From Flavobacterium succinicans (GTDB lineage: Bacteria > Bacteroidota > Bacteroidia > Flavobacteriales > Flavobacteriaceae), in the NCBI RefSeq assembly GCF_001662485.1, contig NZ_JMTM01000017.1, positions 62,001 to 126,000 of the forward strand: a stretch of DNA of 64,000 nt, read 5' to 3'. The notes below the pieces were generated by a model. It had not been told where the DNA came from, did no database searches, and was given only the letters and a program-made list of their open reading frames with translations. The position numbers and the translations under genes are program-made. Each line of letters begins with the position of its first letter. The first letter of the stretch is position 1. Below, piece by piece: positions 26,235-35,333 of this stretch.

Positions 26235-27083
26235 CTAGTAATCTGCTAAAGTTGAACTATTTTGTGCTAAAGCATTTTCTAATTGAGCATCATTAGGCGC
26301 TTTTCCGTGCCAAGCATGCGTATGCATCATGAAATCTACTCCATTCCCCATTTCAGTATATAATAACACACAAACTGGTTTTCCTTTGCCAGTTTTAGCT
26401 TTAGCTTCTGTCATTCCAGCGATAATCGCTTCGATGTTGTTTCCTTCTTTGATTTCAAGAACATCCCAATCAAAAGCTTCAAATTTAGCTTTCAAGCTTC
26501 CCATATTCAATACTTCGTCGGTAGTTCCATCAATTTGTTTACCATTAACGTCGATAGTAGCAATAAGGTTGTCTACGTTTTTGGCAGAAGCATACATGAT
26601 CGCTTCCCAGTTTTGACCTTCTTGCAATTCGCCGTCTCCATGTAACGTATAAACGATATGTGCGTCTCCATTTAATTTTTTAGCTTGAGCAGCACCCAAA
26701 GCAACAGATAATCCTTGTCCTAAAGACCCAGAAGCCATACGGATTCCAGGTAAACCTTCGTGTGTTGTAGGGTGACCTTGCAAACGAGAATTTAATAATC
26801 GGAATGTAGCCAATTCTGCTACAGGAAAATAACCGCTTCTAGCTAGTACGCTATAAAATACTGGAGAAATATGACCATTAGACAAGAAGAAAACATCTTC
26901 TCCAATACCGTCCATGTCAAATCCTTCTTTGCGATCCATTAAATATTGATAAAGAGTAACTAGAAATTCTGTACATCCTAGAGAACCACCTGGGTGTCCA
27001 GAATTAACAGCGTGTACCATACGAAGAATATCTCTTCTAACTTGGATAGTTAAATCGTTTAATTGTTGTGTGTTAGGCTTCAT
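26235..27083 (-). CDS. Transketolase, N-terminal subunit
   Basis: A 282-residue protein equal to the thiamine diphosphate-binding (PP) domain of transketolase. It shows HAVNSGHPGGSLGCTEFLVT, GSLGQGLSVALGAA and the ThDP motif GDGELQEGQNWEAIMYAS, followed by IATIDVNGKQIDG. The gene is first in a two-gene operon with the C-terminal subunit. The C-terminal FMMHTHAWHGKAPND holds the conserved His that contacts substrate. Confidence 0.95.
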   Translation of the reverse strand: MKPNTQQLNDLTIQVRRDILRMVHAVNSGHPGGSLGCTEFLVTLYQYLMDRKEGFDMDGIGEDVFFLSNGHISPVFYSVLARSGYFPVAELATFRLLNSRLQGHPTTHEGLPGIRMASGSLGQGLSVALGAAQAKKLNGDAHIVYTLHGDGELQEGQNWEAIMYASAKNVDNLIATIDVNGKQIDGTTDEVLNMGSLKAKFEAFDWDVLEIKEGNNIEAIIAGMTEAKAKTGKGKPVCVLLYTEMGNGVDFMMHTHAWHGKAPNDAQLENALAQNSSTLADY

Positions 27084-27210
27084 TTTGTTTGTAAAAGTTA
27101 AACTGCTGCAAAAGTAAATTTTATTTTCGGTAAGACCAATGATTTTGGAAGCAATTTCAAGAGAATGATAAGTGGGCTTTCATAATTCATAAAGACGTAG
27201 GAATAATAAC

Positions 27211-27238
27211 AAAAAAGACCAGCGAGAAGCCAGTCTTA
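27211..27238 (-). terminator. Terminator after the rhodanese pair
   Basis: On the minus strand AAGACTGGC and GCTGGTCTT pair over nine positions, two of them G-U, around TTCTC, with a following T run. It ends the rhodanese transcript before the transketolase promoter. Confidence 0.65.
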
Positions 27239-27372
27239 AATTAATTAATGTCAAGTATTGAACAAATGTAAAGACAAGAACAGCTCTGTCCTGTTGTATT
27301 TGTCAATTTATGTTTTATGTCAATGAGTCACAAACTATAAACCATCTACTACCAATCTACAACTTTAAAGGT

Positions 27373-27687
27373 TTACAATTTACTTTTTAGGTTACTCCAG
27401 CCACCACCATTGTACACTTCAGTATAGCCATTTGCTTTTAGAATGCTTTTGGCAGAGGCACTTCGCATGCCTGAGGCACAGCAAGTAATAATGACTTGGT
27501 TTTTATTTTTTAACTGGTTTAAATTTTGGCGTAATATATCTACAGGAATATTAAGAGCACCTTGAATATGTCCATCGCGGAATTCACCTTTGCTTCTTAC
27601 ATCTACGATTACAGCTCCTTGTTGTAATAATGCTTTGTAATTTGTGGCAGGACCCAGACCAAAAAGGGTTTTAAAAAAAGTAAGCAT
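27373..27687 (-). CDS. Rhodanese-like domain protein
   Basis: A single-domain rhodanese of 104 residues. The N-terminal half has VIVDVRSKGEFRDGHIQGAL; the active-site loop is ITCCASGMRSASA, with the persulfide Cys followed by ASGMRS. The first 15 residues (MLTFFKTLFGLGPATN) are hydrophobic and may associate it with the membrane. It follows a second rhodanese gene after one base, so both are made from one transcript. The sulfur acceptor is unknown. Confidence 0.88.
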   Translation of the reverse strand: MLTFFKTLFGLGPATNYKALLQQGAVIVDVRSKGEFRDGHIQGALNIPVDILRQNLNQLKNKNQVIITCCASGMRSASAKSILKANGYTEVYNGGGWSNLKSKL

Positions 27688-27688
27688 A

Positions 27689-27982
27689 TTAATCGATTTT
27701 GTTTTGTAAAGATTGATAAAAATTCACGTTCAACCATGAACCACCGTTTGTACAATCAATACCATGTTGTAAGAGGAAATGTTCGGCTTGACCGCTTCGG
27801 CCACCAGAAGCACAGCACAAAATAAGAGGGCTAGGTAGGGCTTTCATTTCTTCAAGACGTTCTTGAATTTCATTCAGAGGAATATTGATAGACGTGGCTA
27901 CATGACCACCCATAAACTCTTCATGGGTTCTAACGTCTACAATGGTGCCATGTTTTTCTTTAATTAAATGTTCTAAGGTCAT
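27689..27982 (-). CDS. Rhodanese-like domain protein
   Basis: A 97-residue single-domain rhodanese, paralogous to its downstream neighbour. It shows GTIVDVRTHEEFMGGHVATS and the active loop ILCCASGGRSGQAEHF. It ends in a short tail with no extra domain. Both members of the pair keep a CCASG loop, so both are probably catalytic. The promoter should lie in the roughly 200 bases shared with the divergent tgt gene. Confidence 0.88.
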   Translation of the reverse strand: MTLEHLIKEKHGTIVDVRTHEEFMGGHVATSINIPLNEIQERLEEMKALPSPLILCCASGGRSGQAEHFLLQHGIDCTNGGSWLNVNFYQSLQNKID

Positions 27983-28159
27983 AAGTTTTTTTTATTTAAG
28001 TAAGACAAAAGTAAAGGTATAAAATGGTTTTTTGTGTAACAATTGTTACACTGTTCGGACAGGTGATGACCTGTCCTTGCAGTTGCCTTGCTATATGCAT
28101 CAGTAATTCGTTCGTGTTAAATAAAATGGTAAATAGCAATTCGTAAATCTTAAATAAAT

Positions 28160-28167
28160 TATCTTTG
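28160..28167 (+). promoter_or_regulatory. -7 element (TATCTTTG) for tgt
   Basis: Exact TAnnTTTG match 27 bases before the tgt ATG at 28187. Confidence 0.65.
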
Positions 28168-28186
28168 CGCACTGAAAAAAGAGGAT

Positions 28187-29317
28187 ATGAAATTTGATTT
28201 ATTACAAAAAGATACGCAATCTAAAGCGAGAGCAGGGAGTATTACAACAGATCATGGGGTGATTGAAACCCCTATTTTTATGCCTGTAGGTACAGCAGGA
28301 ACTGTAAAAGGAGTGCATCAACGCGAACTGAAAGACGATATTAATCCAGATATTATTTTGGGTAATACGTATCATTTGTATTTGCGCCCTCAAACCCCAA
28401 TTTTGGAAAAAGCAGGAGGTTTGCACAAATTCATGAATTGGGATCGCAATATTTTGACTGATTCTGGAGGATATCAAGTGTATTCTCTATCGGCCAATCG
28501 TAAAATTAAAGAAGAAGGAGTAAAATTCAAGTCGCATATTGATGGTTCCTATCATTTTTTTACGCCAGAAAATGTAATGGAAATTCAACGCACCATTGGA
28601 GCCGATATTATCATGGCTTTTGATGAATGTACGCCTTATCCTTGCGATTATCGTTATGCACAACGTTCTATGCACATGACGCACCGTTGGTTGAATCGTT
28701 GCATCAATCATTTGGAAAAAGTGCCTTACAAATATGGATATGAGCAAACATTTTTTCCTATTGTACAAGGGAGTACTTATAAAGATTTGCGTCGTCAGTC
28801 GGCAGAATATATCGCCAATGCTGGGCAACAAGGGAATGCTATTGGAGGACTTTCGGTAGGAGAGCCAGCGGAAGAAATGTATGCGATGACCGAAATTGTA
28901 TGTGATATTTTACCCGAAGATAAACCTAGATATTTGATGGGAGTAGGAACACCGATCAATATTTTGGAAAACATTGCCTTAGGAGTGGATATGTTTGATT
29001 GTGTTATGCCTACGCGTAATGCCAGAAACGGAATGCTTTTTACAGCTAATGGCTCAATTAATATCAAAAACAAAAAATGGGAAGATGATTTTTCTCCAAT
29101 TGATGAAATGGGAATTACTTATGTAGATACTTTTTATACCAAAGCCTATTTGCGTCATTTGTTTGCTTCTAATGAAATGCTTGGAAAGCAAATTGCTACT
29201 ATTCATAATTTAGGTTTTTATATGTGGTTGGTTCGTGAAGCTAGAAAACATATCTTAGCGGACGATTTTAGACCTTGGAAAGAAATGATGGTCAAAAACA
29301 TGAGCCAAAGATTATAG
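28187..29317 (+). CDS. tgt: tRNA-guanine transglycosylase (Bacteroidota type)
   Basis: Tgt exchanges guanine 34 of Asp, Asn, His and Tyr tRNAs for the queuosine precursor. The 376-residue protein has the nucleophile and binding motifs ILTDSGGYQVYSL, IMAFDECTPYP, GGLSVGEP and DCVMPTRNARNG. The zinc site of bacterial enzymes, CxCxxC followed by His, is not present: the equivalent stretch reads YVDTFYTKAYLRHLF with no cysteine. Catalytic Asp residues are kept, so it is probably active but with an altered or lost metal site. An LptF/G permease gene follows 39 bases downstream. Confidence 0.93.
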   Translation: MKFDLLQKDTQSKARAGSITTDHGVIETPIFMPVGTAGTVKGVHQRELKDDINPDIILGNTYHLYLRPQTPILEKAGGLHKFMNWDRNILTDSGGYQVYSLSANRKIKEEGVKFKSHIDGSYHFFTPENVMEIQRTIGADIIMAFDECTPYPCDYRYAQRSMHMTHRWLNRCINHLEKVPYKYGYEQTFFPIVQGSTYKDLRRQSAEYIANAGQQGNAIGGLSVGEPAEEMYAMTEIVCDILPEDKPRYLMGVGTPINILENIALGVDMFDCVMPTRNARNGMLFTANGSINIKNKKWEDDFSPIDEMGITYVDTFYTKAYLRHLFASNEMLGKQIATIHNLGFYMWLVREARKHILADDFRPWKEMMVKNMSQRL

Positions 29318-29356
29318 TGCCTTAGCTCTGAATGGGAGTAAGGAAAAAATAGGATT

Positions 29357-30490
29357 ATGGATAAAAAAACAGAGAAAAGGTTCTCCCTTCCGGGGTTAGG
29401 GGGCTTAACGATAATAGATAAATACATTCTGAAGCGCTACTTGGCTACTTTTGGTGTCATGTTATTGTTGTTTATCCCGATTGGAATTGTAATTGATGTT
29501 TCTGAGAAGATTGATAAAATGTTAGAAAATAAGATCCCTTTTCTGGACATTGCATTTTATTACTACAACTTTACTATCTATTTTGCCAATTCACTGTTTC
29601 CCATATTTTTATTCTTGTCGATTATTTGGTTTACATCAAAATTGGCCAATAATACTGAGATTATTGCGATTTTGGGTTCTGGAATTTCGTTTGCTCGATT
29701 TTTACGACCGTATATTATTGGTGCTTCAATTGTTTCTATTTTGGTGTTGTTGATGGGGTTTTTTCTCGTGCCTTCCGCCAGTGAGGAGTTCAATAATTTT
29801 AGGTACACCTATCTAAAAGGAGGAGGGAAAGAGGCCATGCATGGTGACAATACAGATGTTTACCGACAAATCAATGACCATGAATTCATTTATGTGAATA
29901 GTTTTAACCCAGAAACCAAAATGGCTTTTAATTTTTCGCTAGAGAAGTTCAAGAAAGAACAATTGATGTCTAAAATGACAGCAAGTAGAATCAAATGGAA
30001 TCCTGAAGACAGCACTTATACGCTTTATGATTATACCAAACGAACCGTTGGTGCAATGGGTGATAAAATTGAGAAAGCTCCTGAAAAAAAATTTCGTTTT
30101 GCTTTTGATTTAGAAGATTTAACGCCTTTGGTATATATTGCAGAAACCCTTAGCCTTTCAGAACTCAATGCCTTTATTGAGAAAGAACGCAAAAGAGGTT
30201 CTTCAAATATAAATGTTTATTTGGTCGTTTTATATAAAAAATACAGTGTTCCCGTTTCGGCATTTATATTAACAATAATTGCGGTTTCGGTTTCGGCCAT
30301 GAAGCGAAGAGGGGGAATGGGAACGAATCTTGCCATAGGAATTGCTATTGCGTTTGCATTTGTTTTTTTTGATAAAATCTTTGGTACTATAGCTGAAAAG
30401 TCCTCCTTCTCGCCACTAGTAGCCGTATGGTTGCCCAATATCTTTTTCGGAATATTAGCCATTTATTTATTACGTAATGCCAAACGATAA
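29357..30490 (+). CDS. LptF/LptG family permease
   Basis: A 377-residue protein with about three membrane helices at each end and a large periplasmic domain in the middle (about residues 140-280), the layout of LptF and LptG. These pair with the LptB ATPase to lift lipopolysaccharide from the inner membrane. The N-terminal IIDKYILKRYLATFGVML, the cytoplasmic-loop segment TEIIAILGSGISFARFLRPY and the MKRRGGMGTNLAIGI region near the C-terminus are typical. Which of LptF or LptG it is cannot be settled here. It overlaps the next gene by 14 bases. Confidence 0.9.
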   Translation: MDKKTEKRFSLPGLGGLTIIDKYILKRYLATFGVMLLLFIPIGIVIDVSEKIDKMLENKIPFLDIAFYYYNFTIYFANSLFPIFLFLSIIWFTSKLANNTEIIAILGSGISFARFLRPYIIGASIVSILVLLMGFFLVPSASEEFNNFRYTYLKGGGKEAMHGDNTDVYRQINDHEFIYVNSFNPETKMAFNFSLEKFKKEQLMSKMTASRIKWNPEDSTYTLYDYTKRTVGAMGDKIEKAPEKKFRFAFDLEDLTPLVYIAETLSLSELNAFIEKERKRGSSNINVYLVVLYKKYSVPVSAFILTIIAVSVSAMKRRGGMGTNLAIGIAIAFAFVFFDKIFGTIAEKSSFSPLVAVWLPNIFFGILAIYLLRNAKR

Positions 30491-31361
30491 TTTAAAAAGT
30501 TACCTAAATCTTCATTTGATTGTTTTTATTTGGGGATTTACAGCCATTTTGGGTGCATTAATTACGATCGATGCTGATTTTTTGGTTTGGTATCGCATGT
30601 TTTTTGCGGCGATCTTTTTAGGTGGTTTTCTTTTGTTTAAGAAAATTCCTTTCCAGATTTCTTTTAGTGCAGTACTAAAACTAGTTTTTGTTGGATTGCT
30701 TATTGCGTTGCATTGGATTACCTTTTTTGAATCGATTAAGGAGGCTACTGTTTCTATTACTCTCTCTGTTTTTTCTTTGGGAGCTTTTATTGCATCAATT
30801 CTAGAGCCTATTTTTTATGGTCGAAAAGTATTGTGGTATGAAGTAATTTTTGGTTTAGTAATCATAGCGGGATTAGCAATGATACTTCAGGTAGAAATCA
30901 ATTATTTACATGGGATGTTGTTGGCTTTGATCTCCATTATTTTAGGAGTCGTATTTACATTATTCAACGGAAAATTAATCGAACACCATGAACCTTCGGT
31001 AATCGCTTTTTATGAATTTTTGGCTGGTTTTGTATTTATTACCATTTACTTTGTTTGTAATGGTTCTTTTTCTGCAGATTTTTTTGTTTTAACGCCAAAA
31101 AACTGGGCGCTAATTTTGCTTTTATCTTCCATTTGTACCGCTTATGCTTTTACGGCTTCGGTAAAAGTAATGCGTCGTTTATCGCCTTATACTGTTATGC
31201 TTACCACAAATTTAGAGCCTGTTTATGGTATCATTTTGGCCTATTTTATCATTGGAGGAAAAGAAAAAATGAGTGCCGAATTTTATATTGGCGCATTCAT
31301 TATAGTTGTTACAGTAATTTTAAACGGCGTTTTTAAACACTATTATAACAAGGCTTCTTAG
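30477..31361 (+). CDS. EamA-family transporter (drug/metabolite exporter superfamily)
   Basis: A 294-residue protein with ten predicted membrane helices arranged as two EamA repeats. The repeat starts are HLIVFIWGFTAILGALI and GMLLALISIILGVVFTLFNG. The second half ends with SPYTVMLTTNLEPVYGIILA and the final GAFIIVVTVILNG. Members export amino acids, nucleosides or other metabolites; the substrate cannot be read from sequence. It overlaps the LptF/G gene upstream and is probably cotranscribed with tgt and that gene. Confidence 0.9.
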   Translation: MPNDNLKSYLNLHLIVFIWGFTAILGALITIDADFLVWYRMFFAAIFLGGFLLFKKIPFQISFSAVLKLVFVGLLIALHWITFFESIKEATVSITLSVFSLGAFIASILEPIFYGRKVLWYEVIFGLVIIAGLAMILQVEINYLHGMLLALISIILGVVFTLFNGKLIEHHEPSVIAFYEFLAGFVFITIYFVCNGSFSADFFVLTPKNWALILLLSSICTAYAFTASVKVMRRLSPYTVMLTTNLEPVYGIILAYFIIGGKEKMSAEFYIGAFIIVVTVILNGVFKHYYNKAS

Positions 31362-31506
31362 TTTATAATCTAGTATAAAACACTAGCATTTTTTTTCAAA
31401 AAAAGGAAACCATAAAAATGTTTTAGGGTTAGTTTTGATAACTATAGATTAGCCGAATCAATATAAACTGAATTCTTATTCATGTTTTGTAAACCATAAA
31501 ATGCAA

Positions 31507-31514
31507 TATATTTG
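31507..31514 (+). promoter_or_regulatory. -7 element (TATATTTG) for the sulfatase-like gene
   Basis: Exact TAnnTTTG match 36 bases before the ATG at 31550. Confidence 0.6.
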
Positions 31515-31549
31515 CAGTTATTTTTTTTTTATTAATTTTCATTGATGCT

Positions 31550-33481
31550 ATGTATAAACACTTACGGATAAACGAGTATAAAGTATTGCTCTATCGAATT
31601 TTGTTAGCCTATATTTTTTATTTTATTGCTAGAATACTTTTCTATTCATTTAATAGTGATCTACTAAAACAAGATTCTTTTTCGGATTTTATTGCTTTAT
31701 GTTACTATGGTTTAGCATTTGATACTACAGCAATTCTGTATGTAAATCTTTTGTTTATAGTGTTTTCTATTGTACCAATTGTCAAAAATACGAATCCAAG
31801 CTATCAAAAATTTATTTTTTACCTTTATTTCTCTACCAATTTGGTTGCCTATGCCACGAATTTTGTTGATTTTATTTATTACAAATATACTTTTTCAAGG
31901 ACTACAATAGCTGTTCTAAATGTTTTGGAACACGAGACCAATAAAACAACACTTTTTTTAAGTTTTGCGCTTCGTTATTGGTACGTTTTCCTATTGTTTG
32001 TTTTGTTGGCTGCTTTATGGGTGTATTTGTATAAAAAAGTTAGGGTAAAACAGACTGTTCCATCAGAGAGATCAAAATATTTTATTTTTTCAATACTTAG
32101 TTTTGTGCTCGTAATACTTCTTGTTATAGGAGGAATTCGAGGAGGGGATTTTAAAAAATCGACTCGCCCAATTAATATTTTGGATGCGAGCCGACATGTA
32201 AAAAATATTGTGCATTCAGATATAGTTTTAAACACTCCCTTCGCTATTATTAGGACTATGTTTAGTAATTATTTTTTGAAAACAAATTATCCAGATGTTA
32301 CTGAAAAATTGATTTTAGAAAAAGTACAACCTATAAAGCAATATCATAATAATCCCGAAACCAAACCCAATGTTGTGGTTTTTATTTTAGAAAGCTATGG
32401 ACGTGAATATATTGGTGCATTCAATAAAAAATCTGGAATACCAAATTATAAAAGTCATGCTCCATTTTTAGATTCACTATCTCAGCATAGTTTAATTTTT
32501 ACTAATGCTTATGCAAACGGTAGACAATCAATTCATGGAATGTCCTCGGTTTTGGCGGGAATACCTTCATTTAAAGAAGCTTTCACTTCATCTCCATTCC
32601 CTAAACAAAAAATAGAATCTTTAGTTTCTACACTAGAAAGTCAAGGCTACAACACTTCTTTTTTTCATGGTGCGGCCAATGGATCCATGGGGTTTCTTGG
32701 TTTCTCAAATATTTTAGGAGTAGATAATTATTATGGTAGAACAGAATTTAATGATGACTCACAATTTGATGGATTTTGGGGTATTTGGGACGAACCCTTT
32801 TTTCAATTTATGAAAAAAACGTTAGATAAAAAAAGCACTCCTTTTTTCGCTTCTATTTTTACAGTTTCGTCGCATGAGCCTTATATCATACCCGAAAAGT
32901 ATGCAAAGACTTTTGTAGAAGGTAATGTTCCTATCCACAAGTGTGCTGAATATACTGATTTTGCCTTAAAACGTTTCTTTAATGAAGCTAAAAAAGAGCC
33001 TTGGTTTTCCAATACTATTTTTGTTCTTGTGGCCGATCATTGTAATCAAATTTATTATGAGGAATATGAAAAACCAATAAACCGATATGCAGTTCCAATA
33101 ATTATCTATAAACCGAACAGCAAATATGTAGGAGTGGATACTGATTTGGCGCAACAAATAGACATTTATCCAACAATATTAGACATGATTGGATATCCTA
33201 AACCTTTTAGAAGCTGGGGAAGAAGTTTATTGGATAAAAAATCCAGTGAGCCTTTTGTTATTAATTCAACAGGAAATATTTATCAATTTTCTAAAGGGAA
33301 TTATATTTGTACCTTTGACGGTAAGACGGCTATTGGTTTTTATGATAAAAATGATAAAGCATTAAAAACAAATTTAATTAAAAATAGAAATGCCGAAATG
33401 AATGAAATCGAGCTTAATTGCAAGGCTTTTATTCAAGATTATATGAATAGAATCATAGACAAAAAAATGTATCACAAATAG
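31550..33481 (+). CDS. LTA synthase-like sulfatase-fold phosphoglycerol or phosphoethanolamine transferase
   Basis: A 643-residue protein with five membrane helices in the first 190 residues and an extracytoplasmic sulfatase-fold domain. The metal and nucleophile motifs are NVVVFILESYGREY, YANGRQSIHGMSSVLAG, SSHEPYIIPEKY and VFVLVADHCNQIYYE-like residues near 500. In Gram-positive LtaS the nucleophile is Thr; here the aligned position appears to be Ser in RQSIHG. Such proteins in Bacteroidota probably add phospho-head-groups to envelope glycans or lipid A. A phosphatase gene follows 20 bases downstream. Confidence 0.86.
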   Translation: MYKHLRINEYKVLLYRILLAYIFYFIARILFYSFNSDLLKQDSFSDFIALCYYGLAFDTTAILYVNLLFIVFSIVPIVKNTNPSYQKFIFYLYFSTNLVAYATNFVDFIYYKYTFSRTTIAVLNVLEHETNKTTLFLSFALRYWYVFLLFVLLAALWVYLYKKVRVKQTVPSERSKYFIFSILSFVLVILLVIGGIRGGDFKKSTRPINILDASRHVKNIVHSDIVLNTPFAIIRTMFSNYFLKTNYPDVTEKLILEKVQPIKQYHNNPETKPNVVVFILESYGREYIGAFNKKSGIPNYKSHAPFLDSLSQHSLIFTNAYANGRQSIHGMSSVLAGIPSFKEAFTSSPFPKQKIESLVSTLESQGYNTSFFHGAANGSMGFLGFSNILGVDNYYGRTEFNDDSQFDGFWGIWDEPFFQFMKKTLDKKSTPFFASIFTVSSHEPYIIPEKYAKTFVEGNVPIHKCAEYTDFALKRFFNEAKKEPWFSNTIFVLVADHCNQIYYEEYEKPINRYAVPIIIYKPNSKYVGVDTDLAQQIDIYPTILDMIGYPKPFRSWGRSLLDKKSSEPFVINSTGNIYQFSKGNYICTFDGKTAIGFYDKNDKALKTNLIKNRNAEMNEIELNCKAFIQDYMNRIIDKKMYHK

Positions 33482-33501
33482 ATTTTAATTACTAAATAAA
33501 A

Positions 33502-34101
33502 ATGAAGAAAAATAAAAAAATACTATTTCTTTCCCTACTTGTTATCATAATCATATGCGTTGGAAAATATGTGTATGATATGAATATTAATCATAATTTT
33601 GAAACAATTACCGAAGGAAAGGTGTATAAATCAGGTGTAATTCCGCCAGATGAAATTGAAAGTTATGTAAAAAAATATAAAATAAAGTCAATCATTGATC
33701 TTCGATTTCCAGGCACAAACGATTTAGTTAATAATCCAGAAAATCCCCAAGAGCTCATTGATGAAATTAAAGCGGTAAGACAAATTCCAAATACAAATTA
33801 TTTTAATGTAGGTACAGATCAGGTTCCTAAGCAACAAAATTTGGATGCTTTTTTTAAAATCATGGATGATAAATCAAATTATCCTGTTCTGATTCATTGC
33901 TATCACGGCGTTGGGCGTGCAGAAATGTATTCTGCATTGTATAGAATTGAATATGAAAATTTTACTAATGAAGCCGCTAGGAAAGGAACCCGATTTATTG
34001 TGAAGTTTGGATCTTTTGATGATGGAACTCCAAAAGGAGAATACCTAAAAAAATACAAATCAAGAAGAGAATTAGCCGCTGAAAAAAATAAAAAACATTA
34101 A
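33502..34101 (+). CDS. Dual-specificity-like protein phosphatase, membrane-anchored
   Basis: A 199-residue protein with an N-terminal anchor (about residues 5-24) and a cysteine phosphatase domain. The N-terminal segment GKVYKSGVIPPDEIESYVKK and SIIDLRF are typical of DSP/PTP-like enzymes. The P-loop is VLIHCYHGVGRAEM, fitting HCxxGxxR. The catalytic Asp could be in the NVGTDQVP loop. The anchor places it outside the cytoplasm, where it might remove phosphate from an envelope lipid or glycan rather than protein. Its pairing with the sulfatase-like transferase suggests a shared substrate; this is inference. Confidence 0.82.
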   Translation: MKKNKKILFLSLLVIIIICVGKYVYDMNINHNFETITEGKVYKSGVIPPDEIESYVKKYKIKSIIDLRFPGTNDLVNNPENPQELIDEIKAVRQIPNTNYFNVGTDQVPKQQNLDAFFKIMDDKSNYPVLIHCYHGVGRAEMYSALYRIEYENFTNEAARKGTRFIVKFGSFDDGTPKGEYLKKYKSRRELAAEKNKKH

Positions 34102-34188
34102 AACAGCCTAAATTTTAAAATTCAAGCATAAGCGTTATGCTTTCCTATACAATCCAGGAAAATGTAAGGCTTAAACAAATTAAATTTT

Positions 34189-34196
34189 TACATTTG
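34189..34196 (+). promoter_or_regulatory. -7 element (TACATTTG) for accA
   Basis: Exact TAnnTTTG match. It stands 44 bases before the chosen accA ATG at 34240 and only 14 before an in-frame TTG at 34210, which supports the ATG as the start. Confidence 0.6.
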
Positions 34197-34239
34197 CACA
34201 CCTTAAGAATTGCAAAATAATACAAACGCAAAAAGTCCT

Positions 34240-35193
34240 ATGGAATATTTAGATTTTGAACTTCCCATCAAAGAATTAGAGGAGCAGTTAGAAAAATGCG
34301 TCATTATCGGAAAAGAGTCAGATGTTGATGTTACCCCAACGTGTAAAGAAATTAACAAGAAGTTGGTAGAAACAAAAAAAAGCATCTATAAAAATCTTAC
34401 TGCTTGGCAACGTGTTCAGTTATCCAGACATCCCAATCGCCCTTATACTTTAGATCATGTTAGAGCACTTTGTGGCGATACATTTTTAGAATTGCATGGT
34501 GATCGTAGTTTCAAAGATGATAAGGCCATGATTGGTGGTTTAGGGAAAATTGGAGGGCAATCTTTTATGATTGTAGGACAACAAAAAGGATACAATACCA
34601 AAACCCGTCAATACCGAAACTTTGGTATGGCCAATCCAGAAGGCTACAGAAAAGCTTTGCGTTTGATGAAAATGGCTGAAAAATTTGGTATTCCGGTGTT
34701 GACTTTAGTAGATACTCCCGGTGCTTATCCTGGTTTAGAAGCCGAAGAAAGAGGGCAAGGAGAGGCAATTGCAAGAAATATTTTTGAAATGGTACGCTTA
34801 AAAGTACCTATTATCACCGTAATTGTTGGAGAAGGAGCTTCTGGAGGAGCTTTAGGAATTGGAGTAGGAGATCGTGTGTATATGCTCGAAAATACTTGGT
34901 ATTCTGTAATTTCGCCAGAATCATGTTCTTCTATTTTATGGAAAAGTTGGGAATACAAAGAGCAAGCAGCAGAAGCGTTAAAATTGACTTCAGCTGATAT
35001 GAAAAAACAAAAATTAGTCGACGATATCATTCCTGAACCACTTGGTGGAGCACATTATGATAGAGAAACGACTTTCAAAACGGTTGAACATTATATTTTG
35101 AAAGGATTTAATGAACTGAAAGACTTATCAACAGCAGAATTAATCGCTCAAAGGATGGATAAATACAGCAAAATGGGACATTTTAAAGAATAA
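34240..35193 (+). CDS. accA: Acetyl-CoA carboxylase carboxyltransferase subunit alpha
   Basis: AccA, with AccD, moves the carboxyl group from biotin to acetyl-CoA to make malonyl-CoA for fatty acid synthesis. The 317-residue chain shows [16 protein letters not shown] at the start, [13 protein letters not shown], the [20 protein letters not shown] block and [20 protein letters not shown] with [11 protein letters not shown] after it. Length and motifs are normal. accD is not adjacent. A strong terminator follows and dnaB begins about 140 bases downstream. Confidence 0.97.
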   Translation: MEYLDFELPIKELEEQLEKCVIIGKESDVDVTPTCKEINKKLVETKKSIYKNLTAWQRVQLSRHPNRPYTLDHVRALCGDTFLELHGDRSFKDDKAMIGGLGKIGGQSFMIVGQQKGYNTKTRQYRNFGMANPEGYRKALRLMKMAEKFGIPVLTLVDTPGAYPGLEAEERGQGEAIARNIFEMVRLKVPIITVIVGEGASGGALGIGVGDRVYMLENTWYSVISPESCSSILWKSWEYKEQAAEALKLTSADMKKQKLVDDIIPEPLGGAHYDRETTFKTVEHYILKGFNELKDLSTAELIAQRMDKYSKMGHFKE

Positions 35194-35212
35194 AATCCTA
35201 CAAAATATTTTG

Positions 35213-35245
35213 AAGTCCGAAGCCGTTTGGTTTCGGACTTTTTTA
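35213..35245 (+). terminator. Terminator after accA
   Basis: AAGTCCGAA and TTCGGACTT form a perfect 9-bp stem, followed by a T run. Confidence 0.85.
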
Positions 35246-35333
35246 TGGTTATCAACAAAAAAGCTTTAGTTATAAACATTTTTAGGTAATAACTCAATAG
35301 CATAAACCTTCTATTTTTTTTTAAATTCGTTCT

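Noticed and set aside
26154..26235. Possibility that transketolase was split by a frameshift
   Set aside because: Both halves have their own starts, normal lengths and an 80-base gap, as in other organisms with two-subunit transketolase.
34120..34150. Inverted repeat AAGCATAA/TTATGCTT after the phosphatase gene
   Set aside because: It has no T tract and only about eight base pairs; too weak to call a terminator.
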